Shown here in pieces: positions 20,918-32,583 of a stretch of DNA of 64,000 nucleotides. The position numbers and the translations under genes are program-made. This stretch comes from Reticulascus tulasneorum. Lineage: Eukaryota; Ascomycota; Sordariomycetes; Glomerellales; Reticulascaceae. The DNA lies in contig LSAX01000002.1 of NCBI GenBank assembly GCA_001557505.1, positions 3,968,001 through 4,032,000 of the forward strand, written 5' to 3'. The first letter of the stretch is position 1; each line of letters starts with the position of its first letter. Under the pieces are notes generated by a model that was not told the DNA's origin, ran no database searches, and saw nothing but the letters and a program-made list of their open reading frames with translations.

Positions 20918-21605
20918 GTTGATTGTCGACATTGTGATTGGCGGTGCTTATCGTGATTTTTACCATCCGTTCTTCGCCTTGGTCCTTGCAGGTGAACAGG
21001 AATCGGCAATTGAAGATAGAACTTTATGAAGTTTTGAACCCGAGGCCAAGGGCGTGGCCTGATATCTTTGCGGGGCCCCATGTTTTCTCATATGCCTCCA
21101 CATGGGATGCCTTAGCGTCATTTCACAAACTCCTAACCGGTTTCCAGGCATGTCATCGCCCTATTCTCAGTCTCAATCCAAGCGTTCCACAGGGGTAGCT
21201 TGAGAGAGGTTGGGGAATGGAAGCTGCCCCGCAGCCAACTCCGAAATGGGGTCCGGCAATGCAATAACCCGGAGCGTGCCACTCGCACATGATCTTGAGG
21301 GAAGTGGTGGAGATGAGTGTGCGGGGAAGCCCTGTATCGGAGCTATGCTTGGAGACTTCATGACAGCCGGGCTCCGGTCTCTGACGTACGCTCAGGCTCG
21401 ATCCAAAGTGTGAGCCGTCCGTAGGCGGCTGTGTTGACTCGAGGGTTACGTTTACTGATCAGGGCTGTTGGAAGATTTTTCTCTGTAGAGAATTATTCGG
21501 ATTTGAAGGAATTTTGTTGTTGCTCCTAACTGTCAGACCCGTGCATTCTAGCTACCTGCACTTCTCATTTATCTCCTTCCACATCTCAGGTCACGTCTTG
21601 TCACC
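20918..21605. promoter_or_regulatory. divergent promoter, MFS / aldehyde dehydrogenase
   Basis: A 688-base shared upstream region. GGTCCGG occurs at 21250-21256, matching part of the repeated 11-mer upstream of the SDR. A 7-base match is weak on its own. Confidence 0.35.
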
Positions 21606-23186
21606 ATGGTGAGCGCAACGTCGAATGGCAGCGACAAGGTCGAACTCCCGTTCGAACTTACAGATTCTGATCTCCTGCATGATGCATGCTATGTAAATGG
21701 CGAGTGGGTGGCCGCTCGGGACGGCAAGAGGTTCCCGGTATTAGATCCTGGTACCGGCAGAGTCTGGGCTTCATGTCCAGACTGCACGAGGGATGACGTC
21801 GAAAGCGCAGTACAATCAGCGTATGCCGCATTCAAAATCCATTCGATCACCAGCCCGAGAAAACGCGCACAGATGCTTATGAAGTGGCACCAACTCATTG
21901 TCGCTGCGAGGGATGACCTTGCGAAGATACTCGTCCATGAGACTGGAAAGCCGCTCAGCGAGGCATATGGAGAGCTGGATTATGCAACCAGTTTTACGTG
22001 GTGGTTTACCGGCGAGGCAGAAAGAATCCATGGCTCGACGTTCACCTCGGCGCTGCCTGGTCGCCGTGGCATGGTGATTAAGCAACCGATTGGCGTGGCG
22101 GCCGCCCTCGTTCCGTGGAACTTCCCAGTAGCCTTGGTGCTGAGGAAAGCGAGCTCAGCACTCGCTGCTGGTTGTACGATGGTAGTAAAAACATCTCCAG
22201 AGACACCACTCACCGCGTTATCCCTCGCATATCTGGCTACCAAGGCTGGGTTCCCGCCCGGTGCACTGAACGTGTTAACCACGAGCCTTGAAAACACCCC
22301 AGCAGTTGCCGAAGAGTTGTGCTTGCATCCTCTTATCAAAAAAGTTAGTTTCACGGGCAGCACTCGGGTGGGGAAGATTATTGCTGGGCTTTGTGCGAGG
22401 AATCTGAAGAAGACGACACTCGAGCTCGGTGGTAACTGTCCGTTTGTGGTCTTTGATGATGCCAATCTTGACCAAGCCATCGCACAACTCATGGCTCTCA
22501 AGTGGCGACATGCTGGGCAAGCATGTGTCACCGCCAACAGGGTGTACGTGCAGAGTGGAGTCTATGAAGCTTTTGTAAAGAAGTTGGTGGATGAGACGAA
22601 ATCACTCAAGCTAGGACATGGTATGGCTGAAGGAACTACGCTTGGGCCCCTCACAACACCACGAGGTCTCGATAAAGCAGAAGAGCTTTATGCCGATGCA
22701 ATTCAAAAAGGAGCGACTGTCGTTTTCGGAACGGGCCAGCGCGAGAGAAACATTGGTGGATACTTCATGGCCCCAACCGTGCTGACGGGCATGACCGATG
22801 ATATGCTTATGAGCCACGAAGAGATATTTGCTCCGGTTCTAGGTGTCTACAACTTTGAGTCGGAAGATGAGGTAGTACGAAGAGCAAATGACACTCCATT
22901 GGGCCTGGCCAGCTACGTCTTTACAAAAAATAGCGACAGGCTATGGAGGCTCTTTGAGAAATTGGAAGCGGGCATGATAGGATTGGTTCGTCACACCGCA
23001 TTTACAAATGAACTGCATAGAAAACTAACATTATTACCCTAGAACACTGGAAATAGCTCCGCAGCAGAAGCGCCATTTGGTGGAATAAAGGACAGTGGAT
23101 ACGGCAAGGAGAGCGGGAAGGATGTGGCCGTGGAGGAGTATCTTATCACCAAGACGGGTACACTTACAGTGGAGGATCACTACTAG
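21606..23186 (+). CDS. succinate-semialdehyde dehydrogenase-like aldehyde dehydrogenase
   Basis: Two exons, 21606-22985 and 23043-23186, encode 507 residues. The intron (GTTCGT donor, CTAAC branch, CCTAG acceptor) restores the C-terminal NTGNSSAAEAPFGGIKDSGY and KESGKDVAVEEYL segments. ALDH motifs are complete: VPWNFP (cofactor site), FTGSTRVGK, catalytic Glu in LELGGNCPFVVFDD and catalytic Cys in GQACVTANR. The sequence is closest to the GabD/UGA2 type, which oxidises succinate semialdehyde to succinate with NAD(P). A pathway-specific aldehyde is equally possible given the neighbours. No mitochondrial presequence is obvious. Confidence 0.92.
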
Positions 23187-23252
23187 CCTTGCTCCGGCGA
23201 GGCATAAAACATGCAATGTCGGATTGAGGTCTTCATAACTAACCAATTCTTC

Positions 23253-24731
23253 CTAATTCAACCCGCTTCGATGATGTGCATAATGTGTCATCTTATCGCA
23301 CATAGCAATGATGACGCTCCCAATAGCCATCAACGATGCCAATTGTCCGAAACTCTGAGACTGATGTTCAGGATTATCGCCTTCTATCCACCCAGACTTC
23401 CTCACCCATTCTCGAGTTCTGAGAGTCGTGATCACCACAACGAGGGTGAACACGGTACATGTCAGCCAAATAGCCCAGCCGATAATGAGTTTGAAAATCG
23501 ACACAGGTTGTGGACAGACGTCTTCCATCGGCTCAGGTTCGCTGCTCACCCAGGCAGAAAATGCTCGGACGGCTTGTATGAGAAGCACAAGAACAGTGGT
23601 AGTGACTAAGAAAATCCAAAACGCAAAGTCCAGGCATGCCAACGGAGAGCGGTTGAGTGGTCCGACAATGTCATATTGCTGAGCAGTCAAGGGATCAAAA
23701 CTCTTCTTCCCGAAATCCTTGTCAAGGAAACAAGCCGCCTTGAGCAAGATTAAGCTGTCATGCCTGCTAGACGGCGGACCTGTGACGAAGGCTTCCGCAG
23801 TGTAACCACGTTGGCGTTTGATGTTAAATACGTAACCGAGGAAGCCGTGCAGAACGGAACCGCATAAGACTCTGAGTACGGCGGCAGCTCGAGCGTTCCA
23901 GAAATTTCTGATTAACGCGAGTGACAATAGAAAGTTGCTAGCCGCGAGAAGTGTGAGGTTGACGCCGATCTGGAAGTGATAATGACTCGTTTGGCATTTT
24001 CCTAGAAGCCCGAAGTAGATGAACAACGCCAGTGTGAGAAGTATCTGCGAGTCTGGGACGCAATACAGAGCCGCCTCTAAGATATCGTATATTCTTTCTG
24101 ACGCGGCTTTGGGTTGAACTGCATGGTATGGACCGGAGACATGCAATTCAGCTACGGTATGGTGCGCTTCTTTGTGTGGCTGCATATTGTAACGAGCGTC
24201 TGGGCCCCATTGCGGATTGCCATAAGGTCCACCTCGCTTGGTACGATGGGCCGAACCGCCGTATGGGTTTTGGGGCCGAGGACGCGGCAACGGAACGAGC
24301 CTAACCCATCTAGATGTCCGAAATATTAGCATTTATTGGGTTCGATTATCTTGGAGTATTTTAATACAGGGCAGAGAGGTGAAGTGCAAGTACATACTTG
24401 TTGGAAGATAAGTCTTGGCCTAGAGAAAGAAGAATGGTTAGGCTGCAGGTGACGACAACGGCGGTTGGAACGAAGAAAGCCATGATAGTCTTCAATACTA
24501 TTTATTAGCTTCCCATACGATGAAATGAAAAGAGACACGTGAAGTGGGAATACGGACCCCTATTCCGGCAATGTCCGCATCAGGTTCGAACTCTCCACGT
24601 TTAATCCTCCCCAACCCGACAACAAAGTTATTACCCGGATCAAATGTCGGAGTACAATCGACCGTGATGTTTTTCTTGCTACAAGACTTGACAATCTCGA
24701 AGCTTGAGAGTGTGCTGGGGATGCTTCCCAT
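23253..24731 (-). CDS. seven-helix membrane protein of unknown function
   Basis: Three exons, 24731-24554, 24497-24398 and 24309-23253, give 444 residues. The phases fit uniquely; the first intron gives DADIAGIGVLLKTIMAFF. An N-terminal segment of about 58 residues with cysteines precedes the first helix (residues about 60-85). A basic, Pro/Gly-rich loop follows, then six further hydrophobic stretches (for example ILLTLALFIYFGLLG, VNLTLLAASNFLLSLALI, FAFWIFLVTTTVLVLLIQA, IIGWAIWLTCTVFTLVVVI). The count of seven and the DxDIAGIGV signature are seen in an uncharacterised group of fungal membrane proteins. Any receptor role would be speculation. It ends 67 bases from the convergent aldehyde dehydrogenase gene. 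Confidence 0.78.
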
Positions 24732-25633
24732 TGTCAAAGATGGGCGTCCAAAGCGACTAGGCAGATGAGTTGAATATTATTAAGATCTCACTTCGAAATG
24801 AAGAAGAGGTAAAATGGGTTCAATTGTGCGTGAAGCTGTATCGGCTTGGTCCTAGGTGATCGAATCCACGTCAACAAGCACAGGAGGATTGATCTATCTT
24901 ATACACAAGGGACGTGTGAACAAGAAGGCAAGGCTATAGAGCCGTAATCACCAATTCTGCAGTTCGGTCTAATCTGTTGGCCTAGCCAAGCTTTGCGTCG
25001 CACAGGTAGGATTGTGGCCGCATGCTTCATCCGTATTGATACGGCTGGCGAAAGAAATGAAGTCCCAATTGGTAGAAATCATTCTCTGTCGGTCTGTGTA
25101 ACCCCCTCAAACACCAAGGCTGGCCGAGGTGGAGGGCACAGCCGCCAGCCCGATCCATCTTTATCGCAGGTGGTCAGAAACTCAGCGTCACATTTCGTGT
25201 CTTGACAGAAGGCTGAAACGGACCCCAAAGTGCACTTTCAATCAGTGGGCACGTGTGTCACCACATTTGGGATGATAGACAGTAGAACGCTGCTCTGAGC
25301 TTTGCCACGATTCGCGGGCTTGGATGAGATAAGGAGCTCGTTTTCATGGAATTGATACAGAGCCTTACGCCAAGGTCCTCCATCGTCTATATTTGGCCGG
25401 CACAGAAAGCCCCTGCGGACTCCCATACGGTGCCAGAAAGTTGATGCAGAATATTGCCAAATCCTGTACAGCCAGGTATGGTACTGTCTCTATATTAAAT
25501 CGAAAGGCGTAGTGCCGGGGAATGCAGTCTACTATCGAGCAGGGCGGAGGCTTTCTCTCGCCACCAGAGCTACTCGATGCCACAGTTGTGCCTCTGATAC
25601 ACAAAGGGCCGAAATCCTTCCACTCTTTGACAA
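24732..25633. other. intergenic, no gene seen
   Basis: This contains the promoter of the membrane protein and the 3' flank of the FAD oxidoreductase. Short open frames do not resemble known proteins. Confidence 0.45.
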
Positions 25634-27100
25634 CTATTTCAACAGATAGTTCTTATTTCCGATAGCCTTGTCCCACATCGTTTCCAAGATTCCCCTCACT
25701 GGCCTCCTCTTTCCGGCCCCCGTTCCCATGTCCGCCTTCAACTTCTCGTACACCGACGGCAATCCTTCGGCTCGATACTTCTTCCTCATCTCATCGTAGG
25801 TGGGCTTATGGTATATTTGCCAAAACTCATCCTCTGTGTAATAAGTACGGGCGTATAGCAGCTTCGCTCCCAGAAGCTCCGCGCTTTTCATCTCCAACTT
25901 GCGGTTGAGCTCGTAAAAGGCTTTAGGGTCCCGTGGGCCGCGGCCGTACACACCGACAGCGAAGATCCTATGGTCGGCCACCTCGTTGACGCGCGGACTG
26001 AACCGAGAGGTCAATCCGATTTCACGTGCCGTCTTGCAAGGCGCTAAAAATATTTGCAGCTCTGGCAATGTCTCGTTGACGAAGGCGATGAACTCCTTGA
26101 CCGTGTTTGAGGGGATGCCAAAATCCTGGACCACGTATTCGTTGGCGAGGCCTGATTTGTGGAGTGCATGGTAGCAGGTGCGGCTGTCGAGGAACGGGTC
26201 GGCCAATCGCCGCGTGACAGAGTTCATTGGGACGTGGAAATGGCTGAAGGCGAGCTTGGCTCCCCAGAAAGCACCGTGGTCGTAGCGGAAGAGATAGTCA
26301 GTCGTGTTCATGTAGATCGAGGTTGTTTTCTCTGCGTTTGGCTGCTTCTTGAGGATGTCCTCGATCGTGTCGGCGAACCAGTGAACCTGCATCTTGCGAA
26401 GAACCTCGCCAGGAGATGGCGGCGCATCGACAAATCGACCGAACATGATCACGATGCATCCCTTGCGGAAGTAAACACCGTCAATGAAGTGAATGGATTC
26501 ATCTTTGGTGGCTTCCTCAAACTTCTGATGCGCAGTCGAGACATCCTGGACGAGCTGGATGTCCACTTGGACGTAGCGCTTGGCTGGGATGAGCTCGACA
26601 GTGAGCAAAGTGACGATACCGAACGTGCCGAGGCTGCCAGCAGCGTGGTCGAGGAGATCGGCATTATGAGTGCGGCTCGCCGTCTCCAGCGTACCATCCC
26701 CGAGAACAATCTCAATGTCCGGGACGGTGTTGTTGAAAAGGCCGTAGCGATACATGCTGCTCTCACCCGAGAAGCCAGAATACCCACCACCGACAGTAAT
26801 TCCCTTGAATTCCATGACGATTTTTGGAATGACGTTGTGCTTGAGAGTATGAGCGGCGAGCGCGTCCATAGGCACCTTGGGCTCGGCCTGGACGGTCATG
26901 GTCTCCAGGTTGACGGGGAACAGGCGGTCCATGTCGCTGGTGTCGACAATGGCATCCCGCTTGAACGAGAGCGGCCGAGTTGAGCTTGTGGAGCCATGGT
27001 ACACTCGGAAATGCTTCTTGTTGTCGTGAAAGTGCTTGACCTGTTCCTGGATGCGGGCCACGGCCACTTTGTGCTCCTCAAGCAGCTTGGTGTCGGACAT
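25634..27100 (-). CDS. FAD-dependent oxidoreductase, DHCR24-like
   Basis: A single exon of 488 residues from the ATG at 27100; upstream codons in frame have no ATG. The FAD-binding (PCMH/FAD_binding_4) core is at about residues 50-190 with the characteristic ITVGGGYSGFSGESSMYRYG and LGTFGIVTLLTVELIP motifs. The C-terminal half (FWGAKLAFSHFHVPMN, LLGAKLLYARTYYTEDEFW) matches the delta(24)-sterol reductase group. Family members reduce or oxidise C=C bonds in sterols and related lipids. No N-terminal membrane anchor is visible, unlike animal DHCR24. It is followed on the same strand by a LaeA-like methyltransferase, which hints at tailoring of a common small molecule; that link is inference. Confidence 0.88.
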   Translation of the reverse strand: MSDTKLLEEHKVAVARIQEQVKHFHDNKKHFRVYHGSTSSTRPLSFKRDAIVDTSDMDRLFPVNLETMTVQAEPKVPMDALAAHTLKHNVIPKIVMEFKGITVGGGYSGFSGESSMYRYGLFNNTVPDIEIVLGDGTLETASRTHNADLLDHAAGSLGTFGIVTLLTVELIPAKRYVQVDIQLVQDVSTAHQKFEEATKDESIHFIDGVYFRKGCIVIMFGRFVDAPPSPGEVLRKMQVHWFADTIEDILKKQPNAEKTTSIYMNTTDYLFRYDHGAFWGAKLAFSHFHVPMNSVTRRLADPFLDSRTCYHALHKSGLANEYVVQDFGIPSNTVKEFIAFVNETLPELQIFLAPCKTAREIGLTSRFSPRVNEVADHRIFAVGVYGRGPRDPKAFYELNRKLEMKSAELLGAKLLYARTYYTEDEFWQIYHKPTYDEMRKKYRAEGLPSVYEKLKADMGTGAGKRRPVRGILETMWDKAIGNKNYLLK

Positions 27101-27841
27101 TGTGGATATGCCGGTGCTGCGGATCAATCGGATTCTCCTGCAATGCTAATAGGACAATATTCTCCGCCAATGGAAGTAGGTTTGCTCCGGAATTCGCAGA
27201 AGGTCAGGTGTAGGAAGTGGGAAGGAAATGAAAAATTCGCGGTCCTCAGAATGTTTATCTGTGAAATTGAAGAGGTTGGCGAGGCTAGCTTACATGCCCA
27301 GGCTACTAAAAGCGGGAACGCGTGTCCCTGAAACCCACTGTCAGATTTGATCCAATGGCGCCCCAGTAAAAGCGCCATGAAAGGATCCAAATGTGCCCAG
27401 GGTCTTCTTGAAGCAACAGAAAAAGATGCCAGGTTTCGATCACAAGAAATTCATAATGGCGGATGCTGGCTTTAGTATTCATATATTTCGTCTGTACGAG
27501 CAAAAACTGCTGCTGCTTTCATCTCTGCGCCGATGAGGTGATGCTGCATCATTGAAGCCAAGCCTGGAATGATTTAGAGCGACGACCAGAGGTAGCCTGA
27601 GGTGGGGTCTCTTCGCTGAAATTGGATCGAAACTTGACCCAGGATGCCATGGAATGATCTTCTGTCGGGACCCTGCTTGGGAGCCCTGCAGGTTTCTGCA
27701 TAGCAAAAGATTGAAGAAGGGAGTGCGATGGTGGGAGATGACCAGCCCGAGCATGTCCCTTCAGGGTCTATTTCAGAATAACTGATTGAATAACTGATTT
27801 GCGGAAACACCGGCTTGGCACATGCGTACGCTCCTCCAGAT
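27101..27841. other. intergenic
   Basis: The promoter of the FAD oxidoreductase and the 3' flank of the methyltransferase gene. No feature is recognised. Confidence 0.4.
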
Positions 27842-29205
27842 TCATGTCGATTCGGGCTTCCTCCCATACACAAAGTATATCTGACCATAGCTATGGATTT
27901 TCCGGTTCTGCAAATCCGCTTTGACCTGTATAAGGAAATTCTCCAGTCGCTCGGCGTCCCATCCCAGCACACGGGTGAAGACAGCATTGCTCATCGACGG
28001 TATTCCTTCCAGCAGATTCTGTGTCGAAATCGCAGCCAGCAGCTTATTCTTCCTCCCTTTGGCCCACGGATTGCACGGCACGTAGATGCGATGCTCAACA
28101 ATGTCGACGAATCCAGCTTCGCGCATGTACTGGCCCCAATTGACACTGTCCTGAATGTTTCGACCGATTCGTTGCATTCCCTGGACCAACAGCTGGTTCC
28201 ACTCTCCCAGGGCGGTGCCATCGAGGGAGCCATCGTCACTGCGCATAGGAAGACAGGGGTCCTGAAGTTCAAAGTAGCCGCCGGGGGCCAAGGCGTCGAA
28301 AATCTTGCGGGCCATCGCGCGGTTATCTTTGAAGCAGGTTACGACTGCTCGGGTGTGGATGTAGTCGAACTTGTGAGTGAACATCCAATCCTCCTCCGCG
28401 TCATCGACTTCGAAGCGACAGTTGCTGGGGATACTACGAAAGATTAGTATTTGAGATTACCTGTCGATGGAGTCTTCTTGGCCAGCTCACTAGTCAGGTT
28501 GGATGGGGCTCAGATCCGTCCCGGTGACAATTGCTTCAGGATGCTCCTGGGCTGTTACAGTTAGAGAAATTTCTATAGGAAGTGAAGTTGTAACGAGAGT
28601 AACTTGTACCATATTCAATTGCCCAGAGCCCTGTACCAGTGGCTAAATCCATCACTTGCTTGGGGTTCGAGACAGGTGCCAGGTTCAACCGACCATCCAG
28701 CATGATACGAAACGACTGATGCTGAAGATCTGTCATGGAATGAGCCATTGAAGTAAGTCTCCGGGGTTAGTTTAAGCTTCCTACCTAGGCGACTCTGTTC
28801 TCTGTCATCATTTGGCAACATGTATTCTATCATTGTTCAATATTGCGTGCACGGATAGATCCCAGATACAGCCACTCACTCCCAGAGTTGTAAGCATGGT
28901 AAGTTCGCCCATTCTCTTCAATATAATGGTAAATGCTGGACCTCAGCGATTGCGTTGAGCTCCTAATGCTTCAGTCAGACACTGTCGAGCTTGTGCTTGT
29001 GTTGCCAGCCTGATTGATCTCACCGTGAGCTCGTGGTCGTGGACCCACCATCACCACTCCCCTCCTATTTAGTAGTGAGCTTTGTAAGCTCAAAACGGAT
29101 TCGAGTCTGTTGGCTACTTACACTAGATGTATCGGTGCCGATCTCTAGATTGGACTGGGGTTGTGCATCATGTCCGAGCGGACCAGAGTCGCCTGATTGG
29201 GACAT
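27842..29205 (-). CDS. LaeA-like SAM-dependent methyltransferase
   Basis: Seven exons in transcription order: 29205-29122, 29064-29024, 28941-28880, 28826-28785, 28729-28610, 28551-28491 and 28433-27842, for 333 residues. Every junction is in phase. Order: Ser-rich N terminus with TTTSSRSSIYHYIEENGRTY (typical of this family), YMLPNDDREQSRLDLQHQ, SAM motif I VMDLATGTGLWAIEYA (about residues 102-117), GTDLSPIQPDYIPSNCRFEV (the acidic post-I region), DYIHTRAV and PGGYFELQD. Fungal relatives include the velvet-complex regulator LaeA and many dedicated tailoring methyltransferases. Position beside a DHCR24-like gene favours a local tailoring role, but global regulation cannot be excluded. Confidence 0.9.
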
Positions 29206-29902
29206 TATAATGTCTTGGCAAGGTAACTGTCCTCTTGCACAATTGTTCGATCTCGGTTGGTGAAATAGCTCTGCTTGCTGAAACGCGATTCAGTATCGTC
29301 CCAAACTCGACGCGACGAGATAGACGAAATCGCTTTGGATGAGATGTCGTCGGTATTTTACCGCACAGTACCTCCTCAACTGGGCCATCGTGCTTTGAGC
29401 TAGGCCACTTTTGTAGTAGCTTCATTAGGGAGGTGGACAATGAGAATCTACTGCGTCTGGCCACCACTGATAGGTGCATATGTATGTGAGTATCAGGAGC
29501 ATGAGCTCTAAGCATTTGTCATATTGCTAGCAAAGACATTCTTGGCCGTCCACGTCTTGGCAAGGCCTTGCATTGAATCGTTTGGCACAAGCAGGGTGCT
29601 GTATGTTACACCTGCTCAACAACCAATCCCATATTACCAATATCGCCTGCCTTATTTTGAAGAGGCACAAAGAGGATGAATCAGATGATCAACCAAAAGC
29701 ACAGCCCCACCAAAAACCATCCCCACCCATATCCAGACGCGGATAAGCGGCACTTCGAGGAGTTGCCAACCACCTCCCCCCTCCATTTTCTCGGGCATCT
29801 TGTCAACCGTTTGGTCGAGCTCGCAAAAAGCGCTTCACTCACTGCTACCAGGTGCTGACTCAACCTGGGCTATCATAAAACTCAAAACCGTATCATCACA
29901 GA
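29206..29902. other. divergent intergenic region
   Basis: The region lies between the divergent methyltransferase and GFA-domain genes. It is non-coding and no site is recognised. Confidence 0.45.
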
Positions 29903-30948
29903 ATGGATGCCTCTGATGGTCGCCAGACGTACAAGGGAAACTGCCATTGCGGGGCCAACCGATACGAGATTCGGCTGCCAGACAATCCGATCATATCCAC
30001 ATGCGACTGCAGGCTCTGTACTAAAAAGGGTTATCTATGGTCGTATGATGCAGTTGGGTCTTTGAAGGTAGTCCGAGGCGGGACGTCTGCTACCTTGACG
30101 ACGTACAAAACTTCAAACGATCAGGATTTAGAACATCATGTGAGATATAACACTTTAGGCCTCGGTTTGTGTAGTTACTGAGAATTGACCAAGCCAAGTT
30201 TTGTTCCATTTGCGGGACTGGTATGACCGGTACTCATTTTGCCGGCCCAATCGCAGGGAAGCCTGGTTACAACGTTGGTTTTTAGACTTCGACCGGAAAC
30301 AAAGTACAATGCTTACCTAGCCCAGGTTAGGACGCTGCTGGAGCCTCATCCAATTGGGGAGCTCCAGTTGCCGGGTTATAAACCAACACATGGACTGAAA
30401 AGCGGACTTGAAGACGCCTCGACGATTAGTGAGAGAACAACCATATCCACCGAAGATCATCTCAAGTTATACACGGGATCTTGCGACTGTGGTGCAGTTA
30501 AACTTGCCTTGAAATCTCAACCGTTGTCGGAGGCAGAGATAAAGGAGGACAACTGCAGCACCTGCGTCAGAGTAAGTCTCGTGTTCAACCCATGCTCATC
30601 TGGCATCATCGCTGACTCGTTCTCTCTTTCCAGAAAGGGTATGTTGGAGTCTACCCACACAACTCTCAGGTTTCGATATCTGGTCGAGAGAACACGACAG
30701 AGTATTCTTGGGGTCGCAAATTCAGCAGCGATTCCTTTTGCAAGACCTGTGGCGTCCATTGCTTCTCCGATCTTCACGGCCCGCCGAAGGAGATCATAGA
30801 CAGATTGCCGGAGGCGAAGAAGGAGTTTGTGCGAAAGCAAGGCGAGATACAGCCTATCAACGTTCGCATTCTAGATGAAGTTGAGTGGGATGAACTTGTT
30901 ATTGCGTTTTCGGATGAGGGCACAGAAGGATACACACTATCTGATTAG
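29903..30948 (+). CDS. tandem GFA/CENP-V (Mss4-like) domain protein
   Basis: Four exons, 29903-30139, 30199-30273, 30326-30571 and 30634-30948, encode 290 residues; all introns are phase 0. Two zinc-binding Mss4-like units are visible. Unit 1 (about residues 10-105) has GNCHCGANRYE, STCDCRLCTKKGY and FCSICGTGM. Unit 2 (about residues 155-260) has GSCDCGAVKLAL, NCSTCVRKGY and FCKTCGVHCFSD. The prototype, glutathione-dependent formaldehyde-activating enzyme, catalyses S-hydroxymethylglutathione formation, but most fungal relatives are uncharacterised. The double-domain form may act as a built-in dimer. Confidence 0.88.
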
Positions 30949-31485
30949 GTTTGCCGTAAAACCCCCATTATATTCGTGTGGACTTTTGCACATTTTTAGA
31001 ATCTCCACAACTTTGTTTCTCATTAGTGAGGGTTTGATCTCAGAATTTGGTTTATCTTATCGTTAATTTAGACATTTTACTTTGGCGTCTTCTATGCATC
31101 CGACAGGAGAATAGTGTCTGGTTGGTAATTGCGCAAGTGCCAGTGGACGATTGCTTGCTAGTTGGGCTGTTGGTATGTCTCGCTCTAACCGTAACGACGC
31201 ACGATCGCTGAAGCGCTGGGATATAGAGGATCTAGAGCAGTATCCTAGCATTGACCGGACATTTTGTGGCACACCGGGACGGCCTTCCGGGTGGCGTTGC
31301 GGGAAGCAGACCTGATACTCCGGCTTACTGTGGACCATACCGATCCGTTGAAGGCTAGTGCTCGTGGCTATTGTCCGGTATGAGTATATCATTATTGAAA
31401 CACTGGTTTCAAACTATCCAGAGTCCTCTCGACCCTCAAACCCTGACTCACCAACCTTGGCTTGCCTGGCGGTGAACTATTCGCG
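30949..31485. other. intergenic, no gene seen
   Basis: Between the GFA gene and the broken hydrolase. No feature is recognised. Confidence 0.45.
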
Positions 31486-32583
31486 ATGGTGACAAGATCA
31501 GCCCACGTCTTCAAGACAGTCGGTACGTTGGACATCCTACTCGACGTGTACACGAAGAATGCCAACCAGATTTCCGAATTCTCCGATCCAAACCTGACGG
31601 TGTTTCTGTGGTTTCATGGAGGCGGGCTTGTCGGCTTCAATCGCCAACTTCTCCCCATTCATGTTGTCCAGTCATGCCTGATGCGTGGCTGGCCGATCAT
31701 AAGTGCGGACTACAGGCTTCTCCCGCAAGTCACTGGAAAGGAGCTCATAGACGATGCCCAATACGCATACGCATTCATACGAGAGAAACTTGTGGGAGCC
31801 ATCACCGGCTCGAATAGGAGGGTGAATAGCATCGTTGTCGGCGGCGGGAGCGGTGGTGTGTGCTGACCTCAATTGCCGTGGAAGGCGTGTAGACTAGGGA
31901 CTCGCTGACAGGAACAGGAGCCTATATCACCATGGTCGCCGCACATTATTTAGCCCCTCGCCCCTTAGCACTATTCACTTACTAAGGCGGCGGATCCATC
32001 CAGAATGACTTCTTCCAATCATCCCAGTACCATGAGTCTGACTTCTCCAAGCTTGCTTCTCAGGAGGAAGTGCAGCACTCTCTCGATGAGCCAGTTCACA
32101 CGGGTGAATGTACTGACCACTACAGTCTATGCCTGCGACCCGGATGACCTACTGCCAAACCTACAGCGGAACTTGCAAGGGGTTCAGCCGTCGTTGACGC
32201 CAGAGAAGCAGGAATGGAGAAGCGTGTACTTGTATCCGTACTTGAGGCAGAAGAACCTTTATCCAAAATTGATGGCGGGTGTCGACAAGGATCTTGATAG
32301 TGAGAGCTGGAAAGACTATCCTTTCAGTATCTCAATTCAAGGAATGGAAGATGTGGACGCGCCATATGATATGGAACAACAGGTCATTAGTAAGTCTAGC
32401 TGCTGCTGACAGGAAGTGATGCGCTAATTGAGACAGAACTAAGCTCGAGGATGTTTTAGTGTGCCGGGTAAAGGGCACGCTTGGGACACACGTCTGTATC
32501 TCGGCGACCCAGACTTGCAAATTTTCGAAGAAGCGTGGGTTGAGCTGGAAAGGATAGTCAAGGCAAAGACTGGCCAAACCTAA
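31486..32583 (+). pseudogene. alpha/beta-hydrolase pseudogene
   Basis: Recognisable coding blocks of a lipase/esterase-type alpha/beta hydrolase run from the ATG at 31486 to TAA at 32581-32583. Block 1 (31486-31855) has the oxyanion-hole motif WFHGGGLVG and nucleophile elbow VVGGGSGG. An intron (31856-31911) leads into ITMVAAHYLAPRPLALFTY, where an in-frame TAA at 31983-31985 interrupts. The same frame continues with family-like sequence (NDFFQSSQYHESDFSKLASQ, HTGECTDHYSLCLR) to about 32130, after which the frame changes by one base (LLPNLQRNLQ...). A last intron (32390-32443) precedes VPGKGHAWDT with the catalytic His. The stop and frameshift together cannot be removed by plausible introns; an assembly error would have to occur twice. 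Confidence 0.75.

Noticed and set aside
26159..26983. 274-codon open frame opposite the DHCR24-like gene
   Set aside because: Antisense shadow of a well-supported coding region; no recognisable motifs.
27842..28748. Methyltransferase gene starting within the 28.7-kb exon
   Set aside because: Further in-phase exons up to 29205 add the family's conserved N-terminal block, so the shorter start is wrong.
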